Shown here piece by piece: positions 1 through 8,198 of a DNA stretch of 64,000 bases. The notes beneath the pieces are model-generated. The model was not told the DNA's origin, did not search any database, and was given only the letters and a program-made list of their open reading frames with translations. The position numbers and the translations under genes are program-made. Every line of letters begins with the position of its first letter. The first letter of the stretch is position 1. The DNA comes from Nocardia veterana NBRC 100344 (lineage in GTDB: Bacteria > Actinomycetota > Actinomycetes > Mycobacteriales > Mycobacteriaceae), in assembly GCF_000308855.1 (NCBI RefSeq), contig NZ_BAGM01000117.1, forward strand, positions 1 through 64,000. The letters run 5' to 3'.

Positions 1-264
1 AAGATCTTAGCCGAGCGCGCCCGGCGCAGCGTGCCCTACTGGACCGACGCTCAGATCGCCGACTTGCTCACGGACCGTGGCGCGAACACTCTGTTGCGGT
101 CCTACATGTGGTCTTACTCCGCCGGAATAGATTGGTTCGTTCGCCTCGCCGACACTCCTGGTGCGCCGAAGGATCAGATCTTGCGCGCCGTCTATCAGGC
201 ACCGCACACTCCCGTCGAGCTGATGGCGTATTGGCCCGATGGTCCAGTCATCGGTACTGAATGA
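1..264 (+). CDS. Partial protein of unknown function, 3' end only
   Basis: The reading frame is open from the first base of the window and ends at a TGA at 262-264, so only the last 87 residues are present. An internal GTG at 31 could be read as a start, but the frame continues upstream without a stop and I see no good ribosome binding site, so a gene cut by the window edge is more likely. The fragment is polar and mixed in character, with no signal peptide or membrane segment. I do not recognise the family. Confidence 0.45.
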   Translation, partial: KILAERARRSVPYWTDAQIADLLTDRGANTLLRSYMWSYSAGIDWFVRLADTPGAPKDQILRAVYQAPHTPVELMAYWPDGPVIGTE

Positions 265-730
265 CTCGGGCCACGCCACCGTCTTACCCTCGGCCGGCTA
301 AGTCGAGGCTTACGGTGTCGGCACCAGCGTCGGCCCAGCTTGCGGAAGGGGCGTTCGCGCGAGCCGCCAAGTCTGCGACGTCCGCGGCGTCGCGGGCGGT
401 CAACAGTTCGGAGTCACTGTCAGCGAGGGTGTGAAGGCGGTGTAAGGACGCGCCATCGCGGCGTTCATGTTCCGGCACAAGACGATCGCCGCTTCGACCA
501 TCGCGATCTCGTCCAGCACAAGCAACTCGTCACCGCGGCATTCGACGATACTTCATGCCTGAGCGCCGAATAGTCGGTTCAGCCGGCCGGATGGGCGAGA
601 AGCAAGTTTCGGTCATCGCGCGGCACCGAGGTTTGAGCCGAATCCTGCTGTGGCGCAGGCGTGGACGGGATCGGGATCACCGCTCCGTACCGGTGTCGGG
701 CCGACCGCGGGTTCGTTGCGCCGCGAAGCG
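265..730. other. Stretch without a supported gene
   Basis: About 470 bases between the partial gene at the left edge and the end of the Thr/Pro-rich protein. Short open frames exist on both strands, but none has a convincing start or a recognisable product. No strong terminator hairpin, repeat or operator was seen. Confidence 0.4.
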
Positions 731-1864
731 TCAGTTCTGCCCCGGTGAGGTGGTCGGAGGACGAGCGATCGACGGCGTTGTCGGACGCGTTCGATTGGCC
801 GGGGCGGCGGATGGGGTCGTCTTCGGCGCCGCAGGTGTCACCGCCTGCGTCCGCGTCGATGTCACCGCCGACGTCTGCGTCGATGTCCGCGGCGAAGTCA
901 CCGCCGATGTCACGGCCGGCGTCCGCGTCGACGTCACCGCCGGCACTTGTGCCGATGTGTCCTCCGACGACCCGGGGGTCGTTGTCGGCGCGGTGGTACT
1001 CCCCGGCTTCGCGGTCGTCGTGGTCCGAGACGACCCCGTGGTCGTCGCGGCCGGTGTGGTGGTCGTGGTGATGGTGGGCGGGAGGGTGGTGGGGGCGCCG
1101 GAGGTGACGACCGGCGGGCCGGGCGACACCGTCGCCGTGCTCGGCGCATCGGTGACCGTGACCGGCGGCGTATCCGTGAAGGTCGGGGTGGATGTCGAGG
1201 TCGGCGCCACCTGATCCGGGGCGGGCACACCGAGCGTGAACTGGAGCGAAAAGCTCGCAGTGGCAGAGAAACTCGCGCTCATCGAGGCGCCGGCGGAGTT
1301 CGAGGCCGGCGGATCCGGTGTCGCCGTCGACTCGGCCGGAGGAGGCGTGCCGGAGCCGGGGTCGGACGAGTCCGGCACCGGCTGGGCGGTCTCGGCATCG
1401 GCAGCCGGGTCCGTGCTCGCAATGTCACGCGGTACGGAGAGTTCGCTCGAGGCGACCGATATCGTGCTCGCGTCGGCCGGTCGGTCGGCGCCGTGGCCGA
1501 GGGCCGGTTCGATGGCGTCCCGCGCGACCGCTTCCACGGTGTTCGCCCGCACCGGCGGGCTCGAATCGGCGCGGACCACGAGCGTCATCCCGATCATCGT
1601 GGTCACCAGCGCGGCCACGGCGCCGGCACGACACATCTGCCGGCGGTTGCGGTCGGTCGACGGCGCAGTGGCCGGCCGCCCGCACCACATCGGAATGCGA
1701 GTCGGCACCGCGGGATCGGTATTCGCCGGTACGGTCTTCTTTTCGGTTTCATCGACGGTTTGCAACCCGGTACTGCTTTCTTCTTCGTGAGGCGCCGACT
1801 GCGGGCTACGAAAATGCAATGCCCGGGCAGCACGGATCCACATTCCGCGGCAAATGCCGGGCAC
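731..1864 (-). CDS. Thr/Pro/Ser-rich single-pass membrane protein
   Basis: The 377-residue product has a polar N-terminus, one hydrophobic segment at about residues 80-98, and a long low-complexity tail rich in Thr, Pro, Ser and Ala. It therefore looks like a membrane-anchored extracytoplasmic stalk, possibly a glycosylation target. The tail contains degenerate repeats of the type (A/S)VTS-xRT, visible in the DNA at about 837-960. The GTG at 1864 gives the full frame; a later Met just before the membrane segment is possible. It lies 54 bases downstream of a MarR regulator on the same strand and may be co-transcribed. No catalytic domain is visible. Confidence 0.6.
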   Translation of the reverse strand: MPGICRGMWIRAARALHFRSPQSAPHEEESSTGLQTVDETEKKTVPANTDPAVPTRIPMWCGRPATAPSTDRNRRQMCRAGAVAALVTTMIGMTLVVRADSSPPVRANTVEAVARDAIEPALGHGADRPADASTISVASSELSVPRDIASTDPAADAETAQPVPDSSDPGSGTPPPAESTATPDPPASNSAGASMSASFSATASFSLQFTLGVPAPDQVAPTSTSTPTFTDTPPVTVTDAPSTATVSPGPPVVTSGAPTTLPPTITTTTTPAATTTGSSRTTTTAKPGSTTAPTTTPGSSEDTSAQVPAVTSTRTPAVTSAVTSPRTSTQTSAVTSTRTQAVTPAAPKTTPSAAPANRTRPTTPSIARPPTTSPGQN

Positions 1865-1918
1865 GCGTCGCGGCGCAACTCGAAACCGTGTCGGTTCACG
1901 AGGATGCTGCGAACAGTT

Positions 1919-2416
1919 TCACGGCCTCGTATAGGGCGTCAGATCGCGCAGTCGTTGCCGGTGAATTCTTTGCAGTTCACCCGCACGGGTGAGAAAGTCG
2001 GCGATTATTTCCAGTTCGGTGGAGTCGTACCAGCTCGACAACATCTTGTAGCAGTCGATGATCATGGGGACCACGAGTTCCCGCACACGGCAGGCCGCGA
2101 GGTCGGTGGCCATCACGATCACGCGGCGGCGATCGGTCGGGTGCAGCGAGCGGGCGATGTAGCCCTGTTTTTCCAGCCGATTGAGCATCATCGTCACGCC
2201 GGCGGACGTGAGGCCCAGGCGTTGGGCCAGCATTCCCGGCGTCGTGGACTTCTCGTCGTCGAGCAGGACGATCTCCAATGCCCGCCGATCGGTCTCGTTC
2301 ACGCCCAATACCCTGATCAACTCGCGGATCAGGTCCTCGACGGATCCGTGATAGAACTCCAGGGCTCTGGTGAACTCGGCCGAGAGCCGGGCGGGTTCGG
2401 TTGGACTGGGGCACAC
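1919..2416 (-). CDS. MarR family transcriptional regulator
   Basis: The 165-residue protein has the winged-helix layout of MarR regulators: a helical N-terminus, then a helix-turn-helix at about residues 55-85 (segment PGMLAQRLGLTSAGVTMMLN), and a wing with the typical pattern HPTDRRRVIV at about residues 92-101. The C-terminal helices would form the dimer interface. The GTG start at 2416 has an AGGGGAAAG-type ribosome binding site a few bases upstream. The protein is expected to repress nearby genes until it binds a small ligand. The Thr/Pro-rich membrane protein follows directly on the same strand. The ligand cannot be inferred. Confidence 0.85.
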   Translation of the reverse strand: MCPSPTEPARLSAEFTRALEFYHGSVEDLIRELIRVLGVNETDRRALEIVLLDDEKSTTPGMLAQRLGLTSAGVTMMLNRLEKQGYIARSLHPTDRRRVIVMATDLAACRVRELVVPMIIDCYKMLSSWYDSTELEIIADFLTRAGELQRIHRQRLRDLTPYTRP

Positions 2417-2868
2417 AAGCTTTCCCCTCGATCACTCGAAACATGAGACCGCACAGGTGAAATCACCGGTCGAGGTGGAGAGCCCGGGGCAGCGCGAGTA
2501 CTCGCTGCCTGCCGCAGCGACCGCCTCCGAGCGATTGACGCAGGCACGAGGCTCCTCTCGATCGGCCGGCAGCCCGAACCGTGGCCGGCGAACGGTCACG
2601 ACAGCGGGCACCGCTCCGGCCATCGACAGCGACCGTGGGCACTGCCGGACCTGCACTGTACGACATCGCGGCCCGCGCGTGCCGCGCATCGAACAATTCG
2701 ATTCGAAGTGCTCGCCCCGTCAAACCCGAAGCGAGGCAACCACTGTCGGCGAACAGCGGGTGCCCGGTTCGGCTCGGAAGCCGCCCGGACCGGGTTGCCG
2801 AGGCACCCCGGCCCGGGCCGGTTCACCACCGGCTGCCGGTGCGAACGCCGATGTTCACGACCACGGGG
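2417..2868. other. Stretch without a supported gene
   Basis: About 450 bases upstream of the MarR gene and downstream of the secreted-protein gene. Open frames run through it on both strands, as usual in GC-rich DNA, but their products look like random Arg/Pro-rich translation. The promoter of the MarR gene must lie at its left end; I could not identify it with confidence. Confidence 0.4.
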
Positions 2869-3486
2869 TCAGCTGACGGTCGTGGTGGTGAGGGTTGGGG
2901 ACGGGTTCGGATAGCAGGCGGTTGCCACATTGCCGACCAATGCGACGTTGGTCGTCATGGTCATGCCGGGACTGGTGTAGCTGGTCCCCGCGTACTTGCT
3001 GGTGATGGGCGTTCCGGCGGCGCCGGCGGTGACGTTGATGGTGACCGCCGGCGGCGTGAAGCTGGTCCCGCCGGCGATCGGACCCGGCACGGTCAGAACG
3101 ACGTTCCCGCCCGAGGTCGAGACGGTGCCGGCCACTGTGCCACCGGATGCGGACGCCGAGACCAGTGTCGAATTGGCCGGAGTCGGGATGGTCATCTTCA
3201 GGTTGCTGATGTTGTTCACGGTGAAGCCGGAGGCCGAACTGGGAACCGACGACGAGCCAGGCGTGAGGGTGATGGCCACCGCGGAGCCGGACGCGGCCGA
3301 ACTCGGCGCGGTGCCGGTCACCGTCGTGGTCATGCTCGAGGTTTGGCCGATACCCAGGATCGTGCCCTTGCAGCTCCAGTTCACACTGACCGGCGCGGCA
3401 TTCGCCGGTGCTGCCAGACAAAAGACGGTAGCGACGGCCGCCGGCGCGAGGACGCCGACGCGAAACAGAGAAGAGAACGATCTCAT
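2869..3486 (-). CDS. Secreted Ser/Thr/Val-rich protein of unknown function
   Basis: The 205-residue product begins with a clear signal peptide (MRSF, then a hydrophobic core, cleavage expected after APANA near residue 31). The mature part is rich in Ser, Thr, Gly and Val, consistent with an all-beta exported domain, and has two cysteines (in NWSC and TACYP) that could form a disulphide. The ATG has a GGAG ribosome binding site 7 bases upstream. It resembles small exported actinobacterial proteins of undefined function. It stands alone, with an AT-rich promoter region upstream. Confidence 0.75.
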   Translation of the reverse strand: MRSFSSLFRVGVLAPAAVATVFCLAAPANAAPVSVNWSCKGTILGIGQTSSMTTTVTGTAPSSAASGSAVAITLTPGSSSVPSSASGFTVNNISNLKMTIPTPANSTLVSASASGGTVAGTVSTSGGNVVLTVPGPIAGGTSFTPPAVTINVTAGAAGTPITSKYAGTSYTSPGMTMTTNVALVGNVATACYPNPSPTLTTTTVS

Positions 3487-3865
3487 GGCTATCTCCAGGA
3501 AATGTCGAGCAACGGTTCGACGGGATGTCGAGCCGCATCGAGAGGTTTTAAATATAACCTGTTCTCATCTATATGTCGTCGAATTCGACATTTCAATAGA
3601 CGCACTGAAGATAGTTTTCCGCGGTTAGATATTCACTTCGGAAAGTTAATTGCGACAAGTTTCTTCGTGGTGCTTATTTCTTTGCATCCGAATTCGAATC
3701 AACCCATTTGTGACGGATAATTCGCCACTTCCCCGGGCTGCCCACCACCGCCGCCTCGGCGGGCGCACGGCGAAACGATCCACCTCCGGAATCCGCCGAG
3801 CCGTGGCCCGTCGGCGGATGGCGGTCGGCCGAATCGTCGTGCGCACTCCGACAGCGACCTCGCCT
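3487..3865. other. AT-rich intergenic promoter region
   Basis: This stretch is clearly richer in A and T than its surroundings, especially at 3540-3720. It lies upstream of the secreted-protein gene (minus strand) and downstream of the alpha/beta hydrolase gene. It contains the perfect 12-base palindrome GTCGAATTCGAC at 3578-3589, within a larger inverted repeat with ATGTCG and CGACAT arms (3573-3591). This is a possible operator for the secreted-protein gene. No gene was found. Confidence 0.45.
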
Positions 3866-4603
3866 CTACCTCAGATGCCGGACCAGGAAGCGGCCCGCCT
3901 CTTCTCCGGCGAACTGCGGGACGCCGGTGTGCCCGCCCATATTCGCGTGCAGCGTCTTGTCCTGCGAGCCGAAGGCGTCGAACAGCTCCAGGGCCAGGCG
4001 CCGGTCGTTTCCTTCGTCGTCCCACTGCAACAGAACATGGAGGGGAATGGTGATCTGCCGGGCTTCCGCCACCGTGGCCCGCGGTACGTAACTACCGGCG
4101 AACAGCACGGCCGCCGTGATGCGCGGTTCCACCACCGCCAGCCGGATACCGATGGCGATCACTCCGCCGGAGTAACCGACCGGACCGTCGACGATCTCGG
4201 GCAGGGTGAGGAGGGTGTCCAACGCGGCCCGCCATTCCGGGACCGACTGGTCGACCAGCGGGGAGATGAGCCGGTCGACGATCTCGTCGTCGACCGGTTC
4301 GCCGGCCCCGATGGCCCGGCGCAGATCGGCGCGGGCCTGCTCGGCCTCGGCCGAGGGCGGTCGCTCGCCGCTGCCGGGGAGTTCGATGGTGGCCGCGGCG
4401 AAGCCGTCCGCCGCGCACTGCCGGGCGCGGCCGGCCAGCCGCGGATACATTCGGCGCAAGCCGCCGGGCTGGCCGAGCAGGATCAGTGGGACCGGCGCGG
4501 AGGCGGCGGATTCGGGCAGCCACAGGACGCCGGGAATCCCACCGAGAGTGAATTCGCGCTCGCGTACGCCGTCGGCGAGGCGGTTTTCGGAAACGAACTG
4601 CAT
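3866..4603 (-). CDS. Alpha/beta hydrolase, dienelactone hydrolase-like
   Basis: The 245-residue protein has the alpha/beta-hydrolase fold pattern: an N-terminal strand leading to LILLGQPGG (oxyanion region, about residues 41-48), a nucleophile elbow GYSGG with Ser near residue 145, and a late HANMGGHTG segment that should supply the catalytic His near residue 228. No signal peptide is present, so it is cytoplasmic. The ATG has a GAAAGG-type site upstream. It is divergent from the RibD-type reductase gene with about 230 bases between. The substrate is not evident; an ester or lactone is likely from the family. Confidence 0.8.
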   Translation of the reverse strand: MQFVSENRLADGVREREFTLGGIPGVLWLPESAASAPVPLILLGQPGGLRRMYPRLAGRARQCAADGFAAATIELPGSGERPPSAEAEQARADLRRAIGAGEPVDDEIVDRLISPLVDQSVPEWRAALDTLLTLPEIVDGPVGYSGGVIAIGIRLAVVEPRITAAVLFAGSYVPRATVAEARQITIPLHVLLQWDDEGNDRRLALELFDAFGSQDKTLHANMGGHTGVPQFAGEEAGRFLVRHLR

Positions 4604-4833
4604 GATCGTGCCTTTCGGGAGGGCTCGTGCGGCGCTCCCGGACGACCTATCGCCCGACCGTGACCCCGAAGGGGAGCACCCAGGTAGAAACTGTGTTCAC
4701 GGGTACCACCTCCTCGTTGTCCGGCACGGCTTCCGGAACGGTAGCAGCGGACACCGCAGTCCACCAACAGGTTTTCGACGGACCTTCGCAGCGGACGCCG
4801 ATGAGTTTCGACCACGGAGGACGTCTACGGGTC

Positions 4834-5385
4834 ATGAGGAAACTGATCTACGGATTCAGCGTGTCTCTGGACGGCTACATCAACGACCGGGCCGGCAATA
4901 TCGACTACACCGACCCGGACGAAGAACTGCATCAGTTCCACAACGACCGCTACCGCGACGTCGAGATCTCACTGCACGGCCGTCGCCTGTACGAGTTGAT
5001 GGCCGAATACTGGCCGCACGTGCGCGAGGACGCGCCGCCGATCGAGCGGGAGTTCAGCCGGCTGTGGACGGAGAAGCCGAAGGTCGTGTTCTCCCGGACG
5101 CTCACCGAGGTGCATTGGAACAGCACGCTGATCAGCGATAATGCCGTCGAGGAGGTCCGCAGGCTCAAGGCCGGGGGCGACGGCGTCATGGAGGTCGGCG
5201 GTGCGAGTCTCGCGGCCTCGCTGATACCGCACGGGCTCGTCGACGAATACCAGGTCTTCCTGTTGCCCGTGGTACTCGGTGGCGGCACACCGTTCTTGCC
5301 CGCGCTGGAGGAGCGGATTCAGCTCCGGTTGGTCGAGACCAGGCATTTCGCCAAGGCGGTCATGCTGCGCTATCTCGTCGAGTGA
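4834..5385 (+). CDS. Dihydrofolate reductase family protein (RibD C-terminal domain)
   Basis: The 183-residue product opens with MRKLIYGFSVSLDGY, the typical first strand of the RibD C-terminal/DHFR-like fold, and contains MEVGGASLAASLIPHGLVDE and VVLGGGTPFLP, the conserved nucleotide-binding and loop motifs of that family. Members are NADPH-dependent reductases or use unknown pteridine- or flavin-like substrates. The ATG at 4834 is chosen because GGAGG lies upstream and the family begins with this strand; the open frame extends further upstream without homology. It is divergent from the alpha/beta hydrolase gene. Confidence 0.85.
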   Translation: MRKLIYGFSVSLDGYINDRAGNIDYTDPDEELHQFHNDRYRDVEISLHGRRLYELMAEYWPHVREDAPPIEREFSRLWTEKPKVVFSRTLTEVHWNSTLISDNAVEEVRRLKAGGDGVMEVGGASLAASLIPHGLVDEYQVFLLPVVLGGGTPFLPALEERIQLRLVETRHFAKAVMLRYLVE

Positions 5386-5405
5386 CGTGCCCGGCTCGTC
5401 CCACG

Positions 5406-5606
5406 TCAGGATCGGGGCTCGTTCGCGTGCCGGGTCGGTGGCTCGTCCGTGGTGTATTCGTCGACCTGGGTCCAGTAGCCGGGTGCGTAGAACCGGGTGA
5501 CACCGGCAGCGCTGACCGCGAGGTTCCCGCTCGGACCGAAACTGTAGCTGTAGCCGGCGCCGTAGTTCACGACGGTCGAATCGGCGAGATACACCACGAA
5601 GGCCAT
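5406..5606 (-). CDS. Small conserved-looking protein of unknown function
   Basis: A 66-residue protein starting MAFVVYLADS and ending in a polar tail. The middle is rich in Tyr, Gly, Ser and Val (YGAGYSYSFG), suggesting a small beta-rich fold. There is no signal peptide or membrane segment. It faces the reductase gene tail to tail with 20 bases between. Its composition is more protein-like than the overlapping frames. The function is unknown. Confidence 0.55.
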   Translation of the reverse strand: MAFVVYLADSTVVNYGAGYSYSFGPSGNLAVSAAGVTRFYAPGYWTQVDEYTTDEPPTRHANEPRS

Positions 5607-5756
5607 ACCTCGAGGCTATCGCCGCGCGGCAGCCGGTGTCATCGGCATTCGTCCCGCGACATCGGCCGGCGGCTACGCTGACGAGCACACTTCCCGTCGC
5701 AATCTCGAGCCTCGAACGATTTTCCCCATCGATCGGCAGCACGGAAGGAAACGGAT

Positions 5757-6215
5757 ATGGCCGACAAACCGGCAATCGTTCTGGTTCACGGCTTCTGGGG
5801 TGGCGCCGCCGGGGAAAGCCCCGGCGCGATCAGCCAGGAAAACCCGCCCGCCGCCTTCGACTCCATCGCTCCCGACTCCGACGGCTACCTGTGGATCAGA
5901 CCCGACGCATTCCACGAGAGCTTCGCCCAGGACCTCACCGCTGAGGAAGCGCTGGTCATGGCGGTCACCCAGAAGGCGCCCCTGGCCTCCACCTTCGGTG
6001 ACGCGGTCACCACGCCCGCCTGGAAAACCAAACCCGCCTGGTATCAGATCTCCACCGAAGATCGCATGATCCACCCCGACAACGAACGCCGCATGGCCAC
6101 CCGGATGCACGCCCGCCGCATCATCGAACTCCCGGCCGGTCACGCCTCCCTCGCCTCCCAGCCCGGCCCGGTCACCGACCTCATCGAAGAGGCGGCGGAC
6201 GCCGTGAGCTCCTGA
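5757..6215 (+). pseudogene. Alpha/beta hydrolase with in-frame internal deletion of the nucleophile region
   Basis: The 152-residue frame starts like a common actinobacterial alpha/beta hydrolase (IVLVHGFWGGAA, residues 7-18) and then jumps directly to GESPGAISQE, which in intact relatives lies roughly 80 residues later. The rest is colinear with the family, including STEDRMIHPDNER and the catalytic-His segment GHASLASQP. The missing segment normally carries the GHSYGG nucleophile elbow, so the expected catalytic Ser is absent. The frame is kept across the GC-rich junction at about 5807-5817. It is probably a decaying copy, or at best a shortened non-catalytic protein. A ribosome binding site (GGAAGGAAA) precedes the ATG. 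Confidence 0.7.
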
Positions 6216-6333
6216 CCGATCCTCGATGTCTGCTCCTCGTTCGCCCCGTTCGATTGGTCGAATCCTTTCCGGTGCCCGGAACCTCTTGTATTCGTGCCGG
6301 CAACACGGCCGGCATCGACAACGGAGGTACGAG

Positions 6334-6426
6334 ATGGTTGCGATCGGGATCGGAATTGCCGTGACGGCGTTGCTCGTCTGCACGTGCACCGTCGCATTGC
6401 GTCGGCGGAAGCGTTCCCGTGGCTGA
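6334..6426 (+). CDS. 30-residue single-pass membrane peptide upstream of the sigma factor
   Basis: An ATG at 6334 with a GGAGG site at 6323-6327 opens a 30-residue frame. It encodes one hydrophobic segment (MVAIGIGIAVTALLVC, then a short stretch) followed by a basic tail RRRKRSRG, the layout of a small inner-membrane peptide with the tail in the cytoplasm. The stop overlaps the GTG start of the ECF sigma gene at 6419, so translation of the two is likely coupled. It may be a leader or a small regulator of the sigma factor. No homologue is known to me. Confidence 0.6.
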   Translation: MVAIGIGIAVTALLVCTCTVALRRRKRSRG

Positions 6427-6967
6427 ATCGACCTGGGCGAGTGAGCAATTGGTGGCGGCGGCGGTCGAGGGCGACGCCGAGTCCATCGCCGCGCTGGTAT
6501 CCGGCTCGTACCCGCACGTACGACGGTTCGCTCGAACGCTGTGCGCCACACCGGAGGACGCCGAGGACGCGGCACAGGAAGCACTGATCGTTCTCTACCG
6601 CAAGATCGGCACCCTCCGCGCCACCGGCGCGCTGGCCGGGTGGGTATTCCGGATCGTCCGGCACGAATGCCTGCGGCGGGCCCGGCTGCTGCGTCTTCCG
6701 CTCGAACCGGAGCCGGCCCGGTCGGTGCCGTCGGCCGAGGACGATGTGCTGCGGCGGCTCGAGGCCGAACGGGTCGGTGCCGCGATCGCGGCCCTGCCGC
6801 CGGATCACAGACAGGTGCTGATCATGCGTGACGTTCAGGGCTACAGCGGCCGAACGGTCGCCGATGCGCTCGGCCTGAGCACCGCGGCGATGAAGTCGCG
6901 CCTGCACCGCGCCCGGGCCGCGGTGCGCGACCAGCTGCCCGACGCAACCGGAAGCGGTGAACGGTGA
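6419..6967 (+). CDS. ECF-type RNA polymerase sigma factor
   Basis: The 182-residue protein has the two-domain layout of extracytoplasmic-function sigma factors. The sigma-2 region spans about residues 10-80 (with RRFARTLCATPEDAEDAAQE and GWVFRIVRHECLRR), and sigma-4 spans about residues 110-172 (LPPDHRQVLIMRDVQGYSG, then the helix-turn-helix GLSTAAMKSRLHRAR). It has no extra C-terminal domain. The GTG start overlaps the upstream membrane peptide by 8 bases, and the stop overlaps the start of the next membrane protein, so the three genes form one coupled unit. No zinc-binding anti-sigma gene of the usual type is adjacent. Confidence 0.9.
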   Translation: MAESTWASEQLVAAAVEGDAESIAALVSGSYPHVRRFARTLCATPEDAEDAAQEALIVLYRKIGTLRATGALAGWVFRIVRHECLRRARLLRLPLEPEPARSVPSAEDDVLRRLEAERVGAAIAALPPDHRQVLIMRDVQGYSGRTVADALGLSTAAMKSRLHRARAAVRDQLPDATGSGER

Positions 6968-7257
6968 TGGACGATCACAACCTCGGCAGCGCGTCGCTAC
7001 CCCGCCACCTGCTGCGCGGCGCGCTCGGATTCGGTGCCATCATCGGCGCATTCGCGTTGATTCCGGTCTTCGGCCCGGCGGCGCTCCTGCTCGCACCGAT
7101 CGGCCTGCTCGTGCTGCGCGGCTGCCCGATGTGCTGGATCGTCGGCCTGACGGCGACCGTTTCCGCCGGACGGCTTCGGCGCGAATGTGTGGACGGCAGG
7201 TGCGAACTGGTGCCCACCGGCCGCGGCGGAATCCTCACCGGCCGTCGGGCGCGCTGA
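6964..7257 (+). CDS. Small two-helix membrane protein with four cysteines, sigma-factor partner candidate
   Basis: The 97-residue product has hydrophobic segments at about residues 20-36 and 38-64. It then has a CPMC motif at the end of the second helix and a second cysteine pair, CVDGRC, near residue 77. Two closely spaced Cys pairs suggest metal binding or a redox switch. GTG at 6964 overlaps the sigma-factor stop; ATG at 6967 is an alternative. The position right after an ECF sigma gene makes it a candidate membrane regulator of that sigma factor, though it lacks a recognisable anti-sigma domain. Its last 23 bases overlap the end of the convergent LysR gene. Confidence 0.7.
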   Translation: MMDDHNLGSASLPRHLLRGALGFGAIIGAFALIPVFGPAALLLAPIGLLVLRGCPMCWIVGLTATVSAGRLRRECVDGRCELVPTGRGGILTGRRAR

Positions 7258-8119
7258 TGCCGAGGATGCCGAGGAATGCGGTGGCGGCGGGTGTGCCGGT
7301 GGTGCGGCTCCAGATGACGTATTCCACTCGCGCCGGCGCATCGGAGACGTCGACCGTGGCGACTCCGGTGAGCTGGGGTGCGTAGGCGGCGGGGAGCATG
7401 GCCACGGCGAGGCCCGGCCTGACGAGGCGGGCGATGTAGTCGGCGGTGGTCACCTCGAAGGCGACCTCGCGATCGAGCCCGGCGGCGGCGAAGGCGTGGT
7501 CGGATTGCATTCGCCCCGCGGTTCCGGCCGGAAGATCCACGAAGACCTCGGCGGCCAGCCGACGCAGGTCGACCGCTGCTTCCGCGGCGAGTGGATGGTC
7601 CGGAGCCACCACAGCGACGAGCCGGTCGCGGGCCAGCTCCCGGACCGCGACACCCTGGGGTGTCGCGGTCGTCGGCAATCCGAGAAAGGCGATGTCGAGG
7701 GAGCCGTCACGCACCTGCTCGGTCAGATCATCGCTGGCGCCGACCCGCAAGCTGATCCGCACGTGCGGATACCGTCGCCGAAATTCCCGCAGAGCGTCCG
7801 GGACGTCGACTGCCGCCACGGTCGGGATCAGCCCCACGGCCAGGCGGCCGCGGATCTCGCCGACGGCGGCGGCGACCTCGGCGGCCGCGCGTTCGGCGGC
7901 ATCCAGGCATTGCCGTGCGGCGGGCAGGAACGCCGCACCGGCAGGCGTCAAACGCACTCGGCGGCTGGTGCGCTCGAAGAGTTTGGCGCCGAGTTCCCGT
8001 TCCAGACGCGCGATTTGGTGACTGAGTGCGGACTGAACGACCAGGCACCGCTCGGCCGCGCGCGTGAAGCTGTTCGTCTCGGCGACGGCGAGGACGTACC
8101 GCATCTGCTGGAGCTCCAT
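7235..8119 (-). CDS. LysR family transcriptional regulator
   Basis: The 294-residue protein starts MELQQMRYVLAVAETNSFTR, the standard LysR opening. The winged helix-turn-helix covers residues 1-60 (RCLVVQSALSHQIARLE is the recognition region), followed by a linker helix and a two-lobed periplasmic-binding-protein-like effector domain at about residues 88-290. It is divergent from an EamA/NmrA/beta-propeller operon, with an inverted repeat in the 80-base gap. It probably activates that operon and represses itself. Its 3' end overlaps the small membrane protein gene by 23 bases. The effector is unknown. Confidence 0.92.
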   Translation of the reverse strand: MELQQMRYVLAVAETNSFTRAAERCLVVQSALSHQIARLERELGAKLFERTSRRVRLTPAGAAFLPAARQCLDAAERAAAEVAAAVGEIRGRLAVGLIPTVAAVDVPDALREFRRRYPHVRISLRVGASDDLTEQVRDGSLDIAFLGLPTTATPQGVAVRELARDRLVAVVAPDHPLAAEAAVDLRRLAAEVFVDLPAGTAGRMQSDHAFAAAGLDREVAFEVTTADYIARLVRPGLAVAMLPAAYAPQLTGVATVDVSDAPARVEYVIWSRTTGTPAATAFLGILGISAPDGR

Positions 8120-8121
8120 GC

Positions 8122-8144
8122 ATCAATCATGATTCGCGATTGAT
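8122..8144. promoter_or_regulatory. Probable LysR operator
   Basis: ATCAATC at 8122-8128 and GATTGAT at 8138-8144 form a perfect 7-base inverted repeat separated by 9 bases. This fits the T-N11-A dyad that LysR proteins bind. A third half-site ATCAATC lies at 8170-8176, nearer the transporter gene. The site starts three bases upstream of the LysR start codon, consistent with autorepression. Confidence 0.55.
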
Positions 8145-8198
8145 TCGGTGACAAACATGTGTTGGACTCATCAATCCCTTCCGGGTGAGATAGTCGAT

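Noticed and set aside
947..2446. Long plus-strand reading frame of about 500 codons
   Set aside because: It is antisense to the Thr-rich protein and MarR genes and encodes Arg/Gly-rich nonsense, a shadow frame in GC-rich DNA.
4604..4833. Longer start for the RibD-type reductase at 4627
   Set aside because: The extra residues do not resemble the family and would cover the divergent promoter; the ATG at 4834 fits the first strand of the fold.
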